A stretch of DNA of 64,000 nucleotides from Shinella sp. (GTDB lineage Bacteria > Pseudomonadota > Alphaproteobacteria > Rhizobiales > Rhizobiaceae), in NCBI GenBank assembly GCA_003248775.1, contig QFQX01000018.1:1-64000 (forward strand). The letters are read 5' to 3'. The notes beneath the pieces were generated by a model. The model made no database searches, was not told the DNA's origin, and saw only the letters and a program-made list of their open reading frames with translations. Numbering within the stretch: the first letter of the stretch is position 1; each line of letters opens with the position of its first letter. The position numbers were made by a program, and so were the translations under genes. This document shows, one piece after another, positions 35,904 through 45,120 of the stretch.

Positions 35904-37034
35904 TCAGGACGCCCGGCCGATGACATTGCCTTGCCGGTCCGTCACCACCACGTCGACTTCGACCGGTGCGCCGCGCAGTGTCTCGATTGCGGTGTGCCGT
36001 GCGCCCTCAGCAATCGGAATGGCGATGTTTATGTTATTTTTTTTCATGATCTCAAAGACTTCGAGCGCAGTGTTGGCGTCCTTGATCCTGTCCTTGATTG
36101 ATTGCTCCAGGTTTTTGACACAAGACAATGAAAGAAAGTAGTTATTGTCGATCTGACTTCGCGAGGAATGAAGATCGAGCGCTCCTTGGGCGAGCTTGGC
36201 CATCTTGGCAAAACCGCCGGCAATCGTCAGTCGTGGAATGGGGTGCGCGCGCAGGTATTTCAGCAGGCCCCCGGCGAAATCCCCCATGTCGAGCAGTGCA
36301 CCATCCGGTAGTCCGTACATGAGCTGAGCGGTCTTTTCCGATGTCGAACCGGTGGCGCCGAGAACATGGGTGATGCCTTCGGCGCGGGCGACATCGATGC
36401 CGCGATGGATCGAATGAATCCAGGCGGCGCAGGAAAATGGATGGACCACGCCGGTGGTGCCGAGAATTGAGAGGCCGCCAATGATGCCGAGGCGCGGGTT
36501 CCAGGTCCGGCGGGCGATCTCGTCGCCGCCGGGAATGGAAATGGTGATCTCGACATCGCCCGCAAGCCCGTGTTCCGAACAGAGCGCCATGACCTCCGCC
36601 GACATCATGGAACGAGGAACCGGATTGATTGCCGCTTCGCCGACCGGGATCGGCAGGCCGGGGCGGGTCACCGTGCCGACCCCGTCGCCGGCAGCAAAGC
36701 GGATACCGCTTCCGGGCGGCAAGGGACGCACCGAGGCGATTACCGTTGCGCCATGGGTGACATCCGGATCGTCTCCGGCATCCTTGACGATGCCGGCCAT
36801 TGCGTAGCCGTCGCCAAGGGTCTCAAAGGCCAGCGCGAAGGCCGGTTCCTCGCCGCGCGGCAGCCGGATGGTGACCGGGTCGGGGAATTCGCCTGTGATC
36901 AGCGCGGTCAGGGCCGCCTTGGTCGCAGCCGTCGCGCAGGCTCCTGTGGTCCAGCCCGTACGCAGAGGCCCTTCGGGCCGTTCGGTGCGGCCTTCTATAG
37001 GAGCGTTCGATGCGGGCTTCGCGGCTTCGGTCAT
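35904..37034 (-). CDS. cbiD: Cobalt-precorrin-5B C1-methyltransferase CbiD
   Basis: Methylates C-1 of cobalt-precorrin-5B with SAM, the step done by CobF in the classic aerobic route. 376 residues, the usual length. The signature LRTGWTTGACATAATKAAL is near residue 28, followed by VKDAGDDPDVTHGATV and the C-terminal ITHVLGATGSTSEKTAQ. The start at 37034 gives the ordinary N-terminus; a longer reading frame runs to 37232, but the extra part is low in family sequence. It is divergent from cobA with 92 bases between. Its presence with CobN, and with no CobF, is notable. Confidence 0.93.
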   Translation of the reverse strand: MTEAAKPASNAPIEGRTERPEGPLRTGWTTGACATAATKAALTALITGEFPDPVTIRLPRGEEPAFALAFETLGDGYAMAGIVKDAGDDPDVTHGATVIASVRPLPPGSGIRFAAGDGVGTVTRPGLPIPVGEAAINPVPRSMMSAEVMALCSEHGLAGDVEITISIPGGDEIARRTWNPRLGIIGGLSILGTTGVVHPFSCAAWIHSIHRGIDVARAEGITHVLGATGSTSEKTAQLMYGLPDGALLDMGDFAGGLLKYLRAHPIPRLTIAGGFAKMAKLAQGALDLHSSRSQIDNNYFLSLSCVKNLEQSIKDRIKDANTALEVFEIMKKNNINIAIPIAEGARHTAIETLRGAPVEVDVVVTDRQGNVIGRAS

Positions 37035-37126
37035 GGTGCTGTTATAGGCGCTCGCGGGCTCGACCGAAAGCGTCGTGAACGGCTTCTCCGATTGCAATTT
37101 CGTCATGCGAAGCATAGAGCAAGGCC

Positions 37127-37969
37127 ATGAGTTTCGATCCCTTTTCCCAATTGCCTTCAATGAGGCCCGGTCATGTCTGGCTGGCGGGCGCGGGGCCGGG
37201 CGATCCCGGTCTCCTGACGTTGCTTGCGGCAAAGGCTCTCAGCGAAGCGGATGTGATCGTCCATGATGCGCTGGTCAACGAGGACTGCCTGAAACTCGCG
37301 CGTGCCGGCGCTGAACTCGAATATGCGGGAAAGCGCGGCGGCAAGCCTTCCGCCAGGCAGCGCGATATTTCGCTGCGACTGGTGGAGCTTGCCAAGGAGG
37401 GCCGCAAGGTCCTGCGTCTCAAGGGCGGCGATCCTTTCGTCTTCGGTCGTGGCGGCGAGGAGGCGCTGACGCTGATCGAACATGGCGTGCCCTTCCGCAT
37501 CGTTCCCGGCATTACCGCCGGTATCGGCGGTCTTGCCTATGCCGGCATTCCCGTCACCCATCGCGAGATCAATCACGCCGTCACCTTCCTGACGGGGCAT
37601 GATTCCTCCGGCGTCGTTCCCGACCGGATCGACTGGGAAGCAATCGGACGCGGTTCGCCCGTCATCGTGATGTACATGGCGATGAAGCACATCGCCGCTA
37701 TCAGCGCCAACCTTATTGCTTCGGGACGTTCGCCGGACGAGCCGGTTGCCTTTGTCTGCGATGCGGCGACGCCAGCGCAGAAGGTGCTGGAGACGACGCT
37801 TGGCCGCGCGGTCGAGGATGTCGCCGCCTCCGGTCTGGAGCCGCCGGCTATCGTCGTGGTCGGCGAGGTGGTGCGTCTCAGGCCTTCGCTCGACTGGCTC
37901 GGCGCATTGTCCGGGCGTGAATTGCTCAGCGATCCGTTCGCCGACCGTGACAGGAAGGACAGCGCATGA
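37127..37969 (+). CDS. cobA: Uroporphyrinogen-III C-methyltransferase
   Basis: Adds two methyl groups to uroporphyrinogen III to give precorrin-2, the entry to the corrin and siroheme branches. 280 residues, a stand-alone SUMT without the CysG-type dehydrogenase domain. Motifs: WLAGAGPGDPGLLTLLAAKA, RLKGGDPFVFGRGGEEAL, VPGITAGIGGLAYAGIPVTH and the GHDSSG stretch, in that order. The gene heads the cobA-cobB-cobC-cobD operon, whose members overlap by one to four bases. Confidence 0.96.
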   Translation: MSFDPFSQLPSMRPGHVWLAGAGPGDPGLLTLLAAKALSEADVIVHDALVNEDCLKLARAGAELEYAGKRGGKPSARQRDISLRLVELAKEGRKVLRLKGGDPFVFGRGGEEALTLIEHGVPFRIVPGITAGIGGLAYAGIPVTHREINHAVTFLTGHDSSGVVPDRIDWEAIGRGSPVIVMYMAMKHIAAISANLIASGRSPDEPVAFVCDAATPAQKVLETTLGRAVEDVAASGLEPPAIVVVGEVVRLRPSLDWLGALSGRELLSDPFADRDRKDSA

Positions 37970-39270
37970 GCGGGCTCCTGATCGCAGCGCCGTCATCGGG
38001 CGCAGGCAAGACGACCGTGACGCTCGGACTGCTCCGGGCGCTGAAGCGCAACGGCTATGCGATCGCCCCCGGCAAGGCCGGCCCCGATTACATCGATCCG
38101 GCGTTTCATGCGGCTGCGAGCGGAGAGACCTGTCTCAATTTCGATCCCTGGGGCATGCGCAGCGAATTGCTGCTCGCCAATGCCGCCATTCACCGGTTCG
38201 GCGGCAAGGACCTGGTGATCGAGGCGATGATGGGGCTGTTCGACGGAGCGGCGGACGGTCGCGGCTCGGCGGCCGATCTGGCGTCGATCCTCGGGCTTTC
38301 CATCATCCTCGTGGTCGATTGCGCCAAGGCGTCCCATTCGATTGCGGCGCTGGTCAGCGGCTTTGCCAATTTCCGCATCGATACCCGCGTCGTCGGTGTC
38401 ATCCTCAACCGGGTCGGCAGCGACCGGCATGAAATGATGCTGCGCGAGGCGCTTGGCGGCATCCGCATGCCGGTCATGGGCGTCATCCACAGCGATGCGT
38501 CGCTGCATCTGCCGGAACGGCATCTCGGTCTCGTCCAGGCCGGTGAGCACGGCGAGCTGGAATCCTTCATCGACAGGGCGGCCGCGACCGTCGAGGCGGG
38601 CTGCGATCTCGATGCGATCATGCGCACGGCCCGACACATTCCCGACCGTGCGTCGGAAGCCAATATCGATCGCCTTCCGCCGCTTGGGCAGAAGATCGCC
38701 GTCGCACGGGATGTCGCCTTCGCCTTCTGCTACGAGCATATGCTGCTCGGCTGGCGGCGGCGCGGAGCGGAAATCTCGTTCTTCTCGCCGCTTGCAGATG
38801 AGGCTCCTTCAGCCGAAGCCGATGCGATCTATCTGCCGGGCGGCTATCCGGAATTGCATGCCGGGAAGCTTACGGCGGCCTCCATCTTCCGGTCCGGAAT
38901 GCTCGATGCGGCAGCCCGCGGCGTGAAGATCTACGGCGAGTGCGGCGGCTACATGACGCTTGGCGAAGCGCTGTTCGATGGCGACGGCGTGAGCCACGGG
39001 ATGCTCGGTCTTCTTCCCGTCGTCACCAGCTATGCCCAGCGCAAGCGCCATCTGGGGTATCGTTCGCTGGTGCCGCTGACGGATTTCTTCATGGCGCCGA
39101 TGTCCGCGCATGAGTTCCATTATGCGTCGATCGTTTCCGAAGGCGAGGCGGACCGCCTGTTTGCCGTCGAGGACGCGCTCGGAGCGGATCTGGGGCAGGT
39201 GGGGCTGCAGCGTGGAAATGTCGCCGGTTCCTATATGCACCTGATCGATCTTGCGAGCGCCGAGGCATGA
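37966..39270 (+). CDS. cobB: Cobyrinic (hydrogenobyrinic) acid a,c-diamide synthase
   Basis: Amidates the a and c acetate side chains using glutamine and ATP. 434 residues. The N-terminal P-loop (APSSGAGKTTVTLGLLRAL) is followed by the DethiobiotinS-like fold with PGKAGPDYIDPAFHAAASGE. The class I glutamine amidotransferase domain fills the C-terminal half, with the catalytic Cys in YGECGGYMTLGEAL and the YLPGGYPELHAGKL signature. In the CobN route it must act before cobalt insertion; in the CbiX route it acts on the cobalt form. It overlaps cobA and cobC by four bases each. Confidence 0.95.
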   Translation: MSGLLIAAPSSGAGKTTVTLGLLRALKRNGYAIAPGKAGPDYIDPAFHAAASGETCLNFDPWGMRSELLLANAAIHRFGGKDLVIEAMMGLFDGAADGRGSAADLASILGLSIILVVDCAKASHSIAALVSGFANFRIDTRVVGVILNRVGSDRHEMMLREALGGIRMPVMGVIHSDASLHLPERHLGLVQAGEHGELESFIDRAAATVEAGCDLDAIMRTARHIPDRASEANIDRLPPLGQKIAVARDVAFAFCYEHMLLGWRRRGAEISFFSPLADEAPSAEADAIYLPGGYPELHAGKLTAASIFRSGMLDAAARGVKIYGECGGYMTLGEALFDGDGVSHGMLGLLPVVTSYAQRKRHLGYRSLVPLTDFFMAPMSAHEFHYASIVSEGEADRLFAVEDALGADLGQVGLQRGNVAGSYMHLIDLASAEA

Positions 39271-40268
39271 GTGGACCGGTCATTCATGGCGGCGGCATCA
39301 CGGCTGCCGTGGCGCGTTTTGGCGGCCGGGCCGAAGACTGGCTCGACCTTTCGACCGGTCTCAATCCGTGCCCGCCTGAATTGCCGGAGGTGCCGTTGCG
39401 CGCCTGGCATCGTCTGCCGGATCGCCATCTTGAACTCGATGCACGCCGGGCAGCGCAGGCCTTTTACCGGACGGGCGAAGTCCTGCCTTTGTCCGTACCG
39501 GGCACGCAATCGGCAATCCAGATGCTGCCACGCCTCATTGCCAGTGAAAAGGCGGTTGCCATCCTGTCACCCACCTATGGCGAATATGGCCGTGTGTTCG
39601 AGGCGGAGGGGCGCCCGGTCGAGCGGATTGCCGGACTTGAAAATGTCGATACTCGTCATGGCCTTGTCGTGGCGGTCAATCCGAACAATCCGACGGGGAG
39701 GGTTTTCCAGCCTGAGCAATTGCTGGCGGTAGCGGAGCGCCTGTCGCAGTCCGGTGGATTGCTGGTGGTCGACGAGGCGTTCGGCGACTGCGCGCCGGAG
39801 GTCAGTGTCGCCGGGAAGGTGACGAACCACCCGAACCTCATCGTCTTCCGCTCATTTGGCAAGTTCTTCGGCATGGCCGGCATTCGTCTCGGTTTCGTGG
39901 TTGCCGTGCCTGAGATCCTTGAAAAGATGGAGGGCTGGCTTGGGCCATGGGCCGTTTCCGGCCCGGCGCTTTCGGTGGCGGCCTCGCTGCTCTCCGGTGA
40001 GACGGACAGCATTCGTCAGGGGATCGCCGCGCGGCGGGCGGCGCTCGGCGCCGTGCTCGCGGATGCCGGCCTGTGCGTCAGCGGCGGCACCGACCTCTTC
40101 GCGCTGGTGGAGGATGACGAGGCGGCGACGCTCCACGAACATCTCTGCCGCTCACATATCCTGACCCGTGCCTTCGACTACGCGCCGACATGGCTGCGGA
40201 TCGGACTTGCGCCCGATGAGGAATCCGACCGGCGTCTGGCACAGGCATTGAGGGAGTGGGCACGGTGA
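39267..40268 (+). CDS. cobC: L-threonine-O-3-phosphate decarboxylase-type aminotransferase CobC
   Basis: Helps make (R)-1-amino-2-propanol phosphate or attach it to the corrin ring; homologues of CobD of Salmonella decarboxylate threonine phosphate. 333 residues of the fold type I PLP family. The N-terminus GGGITAAVARFGG, then NPNNPTGRVFQPEQLL, the VVDEAFGD motif and the PLP-Lys region VFRSFGKFFGMAGIRLGF (K in SFGKF) are all present. Naming follows the Pseudomonas denitrificans system, in which this gene is cobC. The stop overlaps the cobD start by one base. Confidence 0.92.
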   Translation: MSGPVIHGGGITAAVARFGGRAEDWLDLSTGLNPCPPELPEVPLRAWHRLPDRHLELDARRAAQAFYRTGEVLPLSVPGTQSAIQMLPRLIASEKAVAILSPTYGEYGRVFEAEGRPVERIAGLENVDTRHGLVVAVNPNNPTGRVFQPEQLLAVAERLSQSGGLLVVDEAFGDCAPEVSVAGKVTNHPNLIVFRSFGKFFGMAGIRLGFVVAVPEILEKMEGWLGPWAVSGPALSVAASLLSGETDSIRQGIAARRAALGAVLADAGLCVSGGTDLFALVEDDEAATLHEHLCRSHILTRAFDYAPTWLRIGLAPDEESDRRLAQALREWAR

Positions 40269-41248
40269 TGGAAGCGTCGATGCTTGCCGTGCTTGCGCTT
40301 GCCCTTCTCATCGATCGTGTCGTTGGGGATCCTCCGGCGCTCTGGGCGCGCCTGCCGCATCCCGTCGTCGTGTTCGGCAAGGCGATTGCCTTTTGCGACC
40401 GGAATTTCAATCATGCCGGCGCATCTGATGCGATCCGGCGGCGAAACGGTGTCATTGCCATCGCGGCTTTGCTCTGCCTGTCGCTTTTCGTTGGCGGGGT
40501 TCTCGAAGGGATCTTTGCCGCCTTCGGCCCGCTGGGCTTCGTTCTCGAAGTGCTTGTTGTGGCCGTGCTTCTGGCGCAGAAGAGCCTTGCCGATCATGTC
40601 GGCGTTGTCGCTGCAGGCTTGAGGGCGGATGGTCTCGAAGGCGGGCGGCGGGCGGTTTCGCTGATCGTCGGGCGAGATCCCGCGACGCTCGACGTGCCCG
40701 CGATCTGCCGTGCGGCCATCGAGAGCCTCGCGGAGAATTTCGCCGATGGCGTCGTGGCCCCCGCCTTCTGGTATGCCATTCTCGGCCTGCCGGGCATCCT
40801 TGCCTACAAGATGCTGAACACCGCCGATTCGATGATCGGCCACAAGAATGAGAAGTATCGCGACTTCGGCTGGGCTTCGGCCCGGCTCGACGATCTCGCC
40901 AACTGGCCGGCGGCGCGGCTCTCCGCCTTTGTCATCGCGCTCGCAGCCCTTTTTTCTCAAGGGGTTGTGGCTGCAAGGCGCTCGCTCTCCGTTGCGCTCA
41001 GGGATGCCGGGCTGCATCGCTCGCCGAATTCCGGCTGGCCGGAGGCGGCCATGGCAGGGGCGCTCGATATCCAGCTGACCGGACCGCGCATCTATGGCGG
41101 CCAGCGGGTTAGCGAACCGATGATCAACGGCGCTGGTCGTGCGGTGGCGACCGCGGCGGATATCGAGGATGGCGTGAGGGTTTTCTACTCCGCCTGCCAC
41201 ATCCTGTTTGGTCTTGTTGTGTTGCTGGCCCTGATTGCCGCTGTGTAG
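40268..41248 (+). CDS. cobD: Adenosylcobinamide-phosphate synthase
   Basis: Joins aminopropanol (or its phosphate) to adenosylcobyric acid, a membrane-bound step (CbiB in Salmonella naming). 326 residues with about five hydrophobic segments. Family markers: ALLIDRVVGDPPALWARLPHP at the N-terminus, AAIESLAENFADGVVAPAFW in the middle, YKMLNTADSMIGHKNEKYRDFG and the later GPRIYGGQRVSEPMIN. I chose ATG 40268, which shares a base with the cobC stop; the GTG at 40256 is less likely. Confidence 0.93.
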   Translation: MEASMLAVLALALLIDRVVGDPPALWARLPHPVVVFGKAIAFCDRNFNHAGASDAIRRRNGVIAIAALLCLSLFVGGVLEGIFAAFGPLGFVLEVLVVAVLLAQKSLADHVGVVAAGLRADGLEGGRRAVSLIVGRDPATLDVPAICRAAIESLAENFADGVVAPAFWYAILGLPGILAYKMLNTADSMIGHKNEKYRDFGWASARLDDLANWPAARLSAFVIALAALFSQGVVAARRSLSVALRDAGLHRSPNSGWPEAAMAGALDIQLTGPRIYGGQRVSEPMINGAGRAVATAADIEDGVRVFYSACHILFGLVVLLALIAAV

Positions 41249-41378
41249 AGTGAAGGGACGCGAGAAACGTCGGACTTAAGCTTCTCTTAGCTCTTCAGCT
41301 TAACCGGATATATCAAGCTTTCTACTATAACTGCCCCTTGTAAAAATCCTGGGAAACAGGAAATCGACAGGGGACATC

Positions 41379-41807
41379 ATGCGTAAACTGCTTATTGCGG
41401 CTTCGGCCTTTCTTGCCCTGCAATTCGCTCCGGTTCTGGCGGAAGCGAGCATGTTGACGGCAAAAGTCAACATCTCCACGCAGACCATGACCGTTTCGCA
41501 GAACGGCTTCGTGAAATATCGCTGGAAGGTCTCCACCGCGCGCAAGGGCTATGTCACGCCGGTCGGCAGCTACAGCGCCAAGTGGGCGTCCAAGGATCAT
41601 CGTTCGCGCAAGTATGACAATGCGCCGATGCCGTTCGCGATCTTCTTCAAGGGCGGTTACGCGGTTCACGCCACCTTCGACCTGAAGCGGCTCGGATCGC
41701 CGGCGTCCCATGGCTGCATTCGCCTGCATCCGGACAATGCGGCGCGCTTCTTCTCCATGGCGACGGCGAACGGCCTCAGCAATACGCGAATCGTCATCAC
41801 CCGGTAG
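41379..41807 (+). CDS. L,D-transpeptidase (YkuD domain), periplasmic
   Basis: A 142-residue secreted protein. Signal peptide residues 1 to about 22 (LLIAASAFLALQFAPVLAEA). The YkuD domain holds the active-site motif with catalytic His and Cys: VHATFDLKRLGSPASHGCIRL, in which Cys of SHGCIRL is the nucleophile. Such enzymes make 3-3 cross-links in peptidoglycan or attach lipoproteins or outer-membrane proteins to it. In rhizobia they are numerous. It is a single gene with no visible operon partner, 130 bases after cobD. Confidence 0.92.
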   Translation: MRKLLIAASAFLALQFAPVLAEASMLTAKVNISTQTMTVSQNGFVKYRWKVSTARKGYVTPVGSYSAKWASKDHRSRKYDNAPMPFAIFFKGGYAVHATFDLKRLGSPASHGCIRLHPDNAARFFSMATANGLSNTRIVITR

Positions 41808-41866
41808 GGTCGGACGAGGCCGTATCGTTCAATAATGCGAATATCGGAAGGTGTGGTCGGTGACGA

Positions 41867-42592
41867 TCAGTCGTTGCCGGCCGCATAACGCAGGCGGTTG
41901 AGATCGGGAACGACCACATGGCGGTTGTTCTCGATGACGATGATCCCGTCCTTGCGCAGCTTGGTCATCTGGCGGCTGACGGTCTCGATGGTCAGGCCGA
42001 GGAAATCGGCAATATCGGCGCGTGAAAGCGGCAGGTCGAAGGTGTTGGCGCTTTCATTTTCCGGATCGATATGGGTCGCGATCAGGTGGAGGAAGCTTGC
42101 GACCTTTTCCTGCGCGGTCTTGCGACCGAGCGTCAGCATCCAGTCGCGCGCTTCGTCCAGTTCCTTGAGCGACTGGATATGCAGCTTGCGCTCCAGATCA
42201 TGCGCCTCTCCGACCATGCGGTCGATCAGCGGCCGCGGGAAGGTGCAGATCTCCGTATCGGTTGCGGCTTCCGCCGTAATGGTGCTCTCGCCAAGGAAGG
42301 GGCGGCCGAGGAAATCGGGCGCGAACTGCAGGCCTACGATCTGCTGACGGCCGTCAGCCATCATCTTGGAGAGCTTCACCACGCCGTTCAGAATGTTGCT
42401 GTAGCTGGAAACGCGCTCGCCCTGGCCGATGACTTCCTCACCAGCCGAAATCTTGCGCCGGTTCGAATGCCTGTTGAGCTCCACGAGTTGGGCAGTGCTC
42501 AGGGCGGCACACACACCACCATGACGCGCTTCGCAGGCTCGACAGACCGAAGGGGCCTCGCATTCGCCTGTCGTTCTTTTCAGTACGTCCAT
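41867..42592 (-). CDS. fnrN: FnrN-type oxygen-responsive Crp/Fnr regulator
   Basis: A transcription factor of the FNR/FnrN class that activates microaerobic genes when its oxygen-sensitive [4Fe-4S] cluster is intact. 241 residues. Cluster ligands are visible: C17-X2-C20-X7-C28 near the N-terminus and Cys in TEICTFP near 116. The cyclic-nucleotide-like beta roll is followed by the HTH motif LSRADIADFLGLTIETVSRQ, whose E and R residues contact TTGAT half-sites. An Fnr box at 42711-42724 lies between it and the divergent hemN, so it may regulate itself as in Rhizobium leguminosarum. No fixK or fixLJ is present in the window. Confidence 0.93.
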   Translation of the reverse strand: MDVLKRTTGECEAPSVCRACEARHGGVCAALSTAQLVELNRHSNRRKISAGEEVIGQGERVSSYSNILNGVVKLSKMMADGRQQIVGLQFAPDFLGRPFLGESTITAEAATDTEICTFPRPLIDRMVGEAHDLERKLHIQSLKELDEARDWMLTLGRKTAQEKVASFLHLIATHIDPENESANTFDLPLSRADIADFLGLTIETVSRQMTKLRKDGIIVIENNRHVVVPDLNRLRYAAGND

Positions 42593-42710
42593 TTCCAGCA
42601 GATCCTGTCCGGCATGCTAAACCATCGCCACCGCGCTGGTTCACTACGCAGCAGCCTGCCCGAAGGCCAGCGAGTTTTAGTTGAACTCCGACGGTTAATC
42701 TACCAGCAAA

Positions 42711-42724
42711 TTGATCGAAGTCAA
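42711..42724. promoter_or_regulatory. Fnr box (anaerobox) between fnrN and hemN
   Basis: TTGATCGAAGTCAA, a 13-of-14 match to TTGAT-N4-ATCAA. It is centred about 74 bases before the hemN start and about 125 before the fnrN start, and could serve both genes. Confidence 0.85.
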
Positions 42725-42791
42725 AGGCGGGGGATGCGACCCAGCGTATCAGGGGAATGTCCCCGATATTTCCGAAACTGCGGATAAACCT

Positions 42792-44141
42792 ATGCAAAAC
42801 TCGCTTCTTGCCAAGTATTCCGGCGCTGTGCCGCGCTACACCAGCTATCCCACGGCGCCGCACTTCTACGAAGGTATAGACTGCGGCAAATATGCACAGT
42901 GGCTTGGCGAGCTCGGAGCAGGGCAGGATATTTCACTGTATTTGCATATTCCGTATTGCGACCGTTTGTGCTGGTTCTGTGCCTGTCACACCAAGCACAC
43001 GCTGAAATACGAGCCGATCGCGGCCTATCTGAAGTCGCTGAAGCGGGAAATCGCGAAGGTTGGCAGCCTCGTCAGCAGGGATGCCAAGGTGACTGCGGTG
43101 CATTTCGGCGGCGGTTCACCGACGATGGTGGCACCTGACGACATGGTCGACCTGATGAGGGCACTGCGTGAAGCCTTTGCCTTTAGCGATGATGTGGAAA
43201 TCAGCGTCGAGATGGACCCGAACGATCTTGATGAAGCGCGTTACGATGCGCTGGCGGCCATCGGCATGACCCGGGCGAGCCTCGGCGTGCAGGACTTCAA
43301 CCCGAAGGTCCAGAAGACGATCAACCGTATCCAGACCTTCGAGCAGACGAAATCCGTGGTCGATGCCGTCAGGGCGCGGGGCGTTCACTCGGTCAATTGC
43401 GACATTCTCTATGGGCTTCCCCACCAGACGCTCGATACGCTGGAGACGACGGTGCGCGATATCATCTCGCTCTCGCCTGATCGGATCGCGCGGTTCGGCT
43501 ATGCCCACGTGCCGTGGATGAAGAAGCATCAGACGATGATTCCCGAGGATGCGCTCCCGGGCATCGAGGAACGCTTCCAGCAGATGACAAGGGCGGCGGA
43601 CATGCTGGTCGAGGCAGGCTACGAGCCGATCGGCATCGACCATTTCGCGCGACCCGACGACCGGCTTGCGGTCGCGGCCCGCAACGGCAAGCTTCGCCGC
43701 AATTTCCAGGGCTATACCGATGACGCCGCCGAAGCCCTGATCGGGCTCGGCGCTTCCTCGATCGGACAGCTGCCGCAGGGCTATGTGCAGAACATGCCGG
43801 CCACCGGTGAATATGAGCGGCTTGCCGATGCGGACGGGCTGACCGTGGTGCGCGGGATCGAACTCAGCGAAGACGACCGGCTGCGGGCGCATGTGATCGA
43901 ACAGATCATGTGCCGTTTCGGTTTCTCCTTTATTGGTGTCCGCAAGCTTTTTCCGCAGTTCGGTGAGGTGGTGATTGCCGAGGCGCGGGAATTCTGCGCG
44001 CGCAACAGCGACGGCATCTGCGAGATCGTCAATGACGACTTCCGGCTGACTGAAGCGGGGAAGCCGTTCGCGCGCAGCGTCGCAGCCGTGTTCGACAGCT
44101 ACCTGGCAAACGGCAAGGGCCGTCACTCGGTTGCTGTTTGA
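42792..44141 (+). CDS. hemN: Oxygen-independent coproporphyrinogen III oxidase
   Basis: A radical SAM enzyme that decarboxylates coproporphyrinogen III to protoporphyrinogen IX without oxygen, supplying heme under microaerobic growth. 449 residues, the true HemN length. The cluster motif is C56-X3-C60-X2-C63 (YCDRLCWFCAC). The GGGSPT stretch, EMDPNDLDEARYDAL and the tail GFSFIGVRKLFPQFG are also typical. The N-terminus MQNSLLAKYSGAVPRYTSYP is conserved. An Fnr box lies 68 bases upstream, fitting induction when oxygen is low. It is divergent from fnrN. Confidence 0.96.
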   Translation: MQNSLLAKYSGAVPRYTSYPTAPHFYEGIDCGKYAQWLGELGAGQDISLYLHIPYCDRLCWFCACHTKHTLKYEPIAAYLKSLKREIAKVGSLVSRDAKVTAVHFGGGSPTMVAPDDMVDLMRALREAFAFSDDVEISVEMDPNDLDEARYDALAAIGMTRASLGVQDFNPKVQKTINRIQTFEQTKSVVDAVRARGVHSVNCDILYGLPHQTLDTLETTVRDIISLSPDRIARFGYAHVPWMKKHQTMIPEDALPGIEERFQQMTRAADMLVEAGYEPIGIDHFARPDDRLAVAARNGKLRRNFQGYTDDAAEALIGLGASSIGQLPQGYVQNMPATGEYERLADADGLTVVRGIELSEDDRLRAHVIEQIMCRFGFSFIGVRKLFPQFGEVVIAEAREFCARNSDGICEIVNDDFRLTEAGKPFARSVAAVFDSYLANGKGRHSVAV

Positions 44142-44250
44142 GTTGAGCAACACCTTGACCGCAAATTTCGCGGTTGGTGAAACTTGCCATTGGCTTTTAG
44201 AATGGTTTTCCCTATGTGGAACTCAGATTTTCGACATATGAGGTATTGGC

Positions 44251-44529
44251 GTGACCGCTACATTCGACAAAGTTGCCGACATCATCGCTGAAACGAGCGA
44301 AATCGACCGCGAGACGATTACGCCGGAAAGCCATACGATCGACGACCTCGGCATCGACAGCCTGGACTTCCTCGACATCGTTTTCGCGATCGACAAGGAA
44401 TTCGGCATCAAGATCCCGCTTGAGCAGTGGACGCAGGAAGTCAACGAGGGCAAGGTTTCGACCGAAGAGTACTTCGTGCTGAAGAACCTCTGTGCCAAGA
44501 TCGACGAACTGAGGGCAGCCAAGGGCTGA
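44251..44529 (+). CDS. acpXL: Acyl carrier protein AcpXL, for very-long-chain hydroxy fatty acids of lipid A
   Basis: Carries the growing 27-hydroxyoctacosanoyl chain that rhizobia attach to lipid A. 92 residues. The 4'-phosphopantetheine serine is S37 in [12 protein letters not shown]. The AcpXL family differs from housekeeping ACP by its longer C-terminus and the [16 protein letters not shown] stretch. The start is GTG at 44251, preceded by GAGG. It heads the operon acpXL, fabZ-like, fabF2, fabF1, adh, lpxXL, transcribed without large gaps. Confidence 0.96.
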
Positions 44530-44553
44530 TCCGCCTTAGGGCGGAGGTTTCCG

Positions 44554-45027
44554 ATGCTGCTTGAATATTTTCAGATGATCGACAAGGTCGAGGCCGTTGA
44601 CCTCGGCCTTGGCGTACTTAAGGCAAGGTCCGTCGTGCCACAGGCAAGCCCCGTCTTCGAAGGGCATTTTCCCGGCATGCCGCTCGTTCCCGGCGTTCTC
44701 CTGATCGAAACCATGGCGCAGGCTTCCGGCATGATGCTGCTGGCGGTGAAGGACTTTACCGCCATGCCTTTCCTGATGTCGGTCGATGGCGCCAAGATGC
44801 GCACCTTCGTAGAACCCGGCGCGGTGCTTGACATCGAGGCACAGTTGGAACACGACGGCTCCGGCTTCGCCGTTACCAAGGCGAAGATTTCGTCCGAGGG
44901 CAAGAAGGTCTGCGACGCGCAGCTCAAGCTCCGGACCATGCCATTCAGCGAAGTGCCGCTTGCCGACATCGTACGCAAGCGTGCCACCGAAATCGGCCTC
45001 ATGGAGGCTATTGCCGCCGCCCGATAA
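44554..45027 (+). CDS. 3-hydroxyacyl-ACP dehydratase, FabZ-like, of the lipid A long-chain pathway
   Basis: Dehydrates 3-hydroxyacyl-AcpXL during chain extension. 157 residues of the hot-dog fold. The FabZ active-site stretch is GHFPGMPLVPGVLLIETMAQ, with the catalytic His in GHFPG and the acidic residue (Glu) in IETMAQ. It is a second FabZ specialised for AcpXL, inferred from its place in the operon; the housekeeping fabZ is elsewhere. RBS GGAGG precedes the ATG. Confidence 0.92.
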   Translation: MLLEYFQMIDKVEAVDLGLGVLKARSVVPQASPVFEGHFPGMPLVPGVLLIETMAQASGMMLLAVKDFTAMPFLMSVDGAKMRTFVEPGAVLDIEAQLEHDGSGFAVTKAKISSEGKKVCDAQLKLRTMPFSEVPLADIVRKRATEIGLMEAIAAAR

Positions 45028-45120
45028 TATTTTCCGGGCGGCTGGTCGTTTTTGACGAATGCGGGCCGGGCGAGTGCTTTGGCCCGCTGCGCCGGAACCG
45101 CTCCGGCGAGAGGATTGAAG

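Noticed and set aside
44150..44185. Weak hairpin after hemN (ACCGC/GCGGT)
   Set aside because: Short stem and no T-run; not reported as a terminator.
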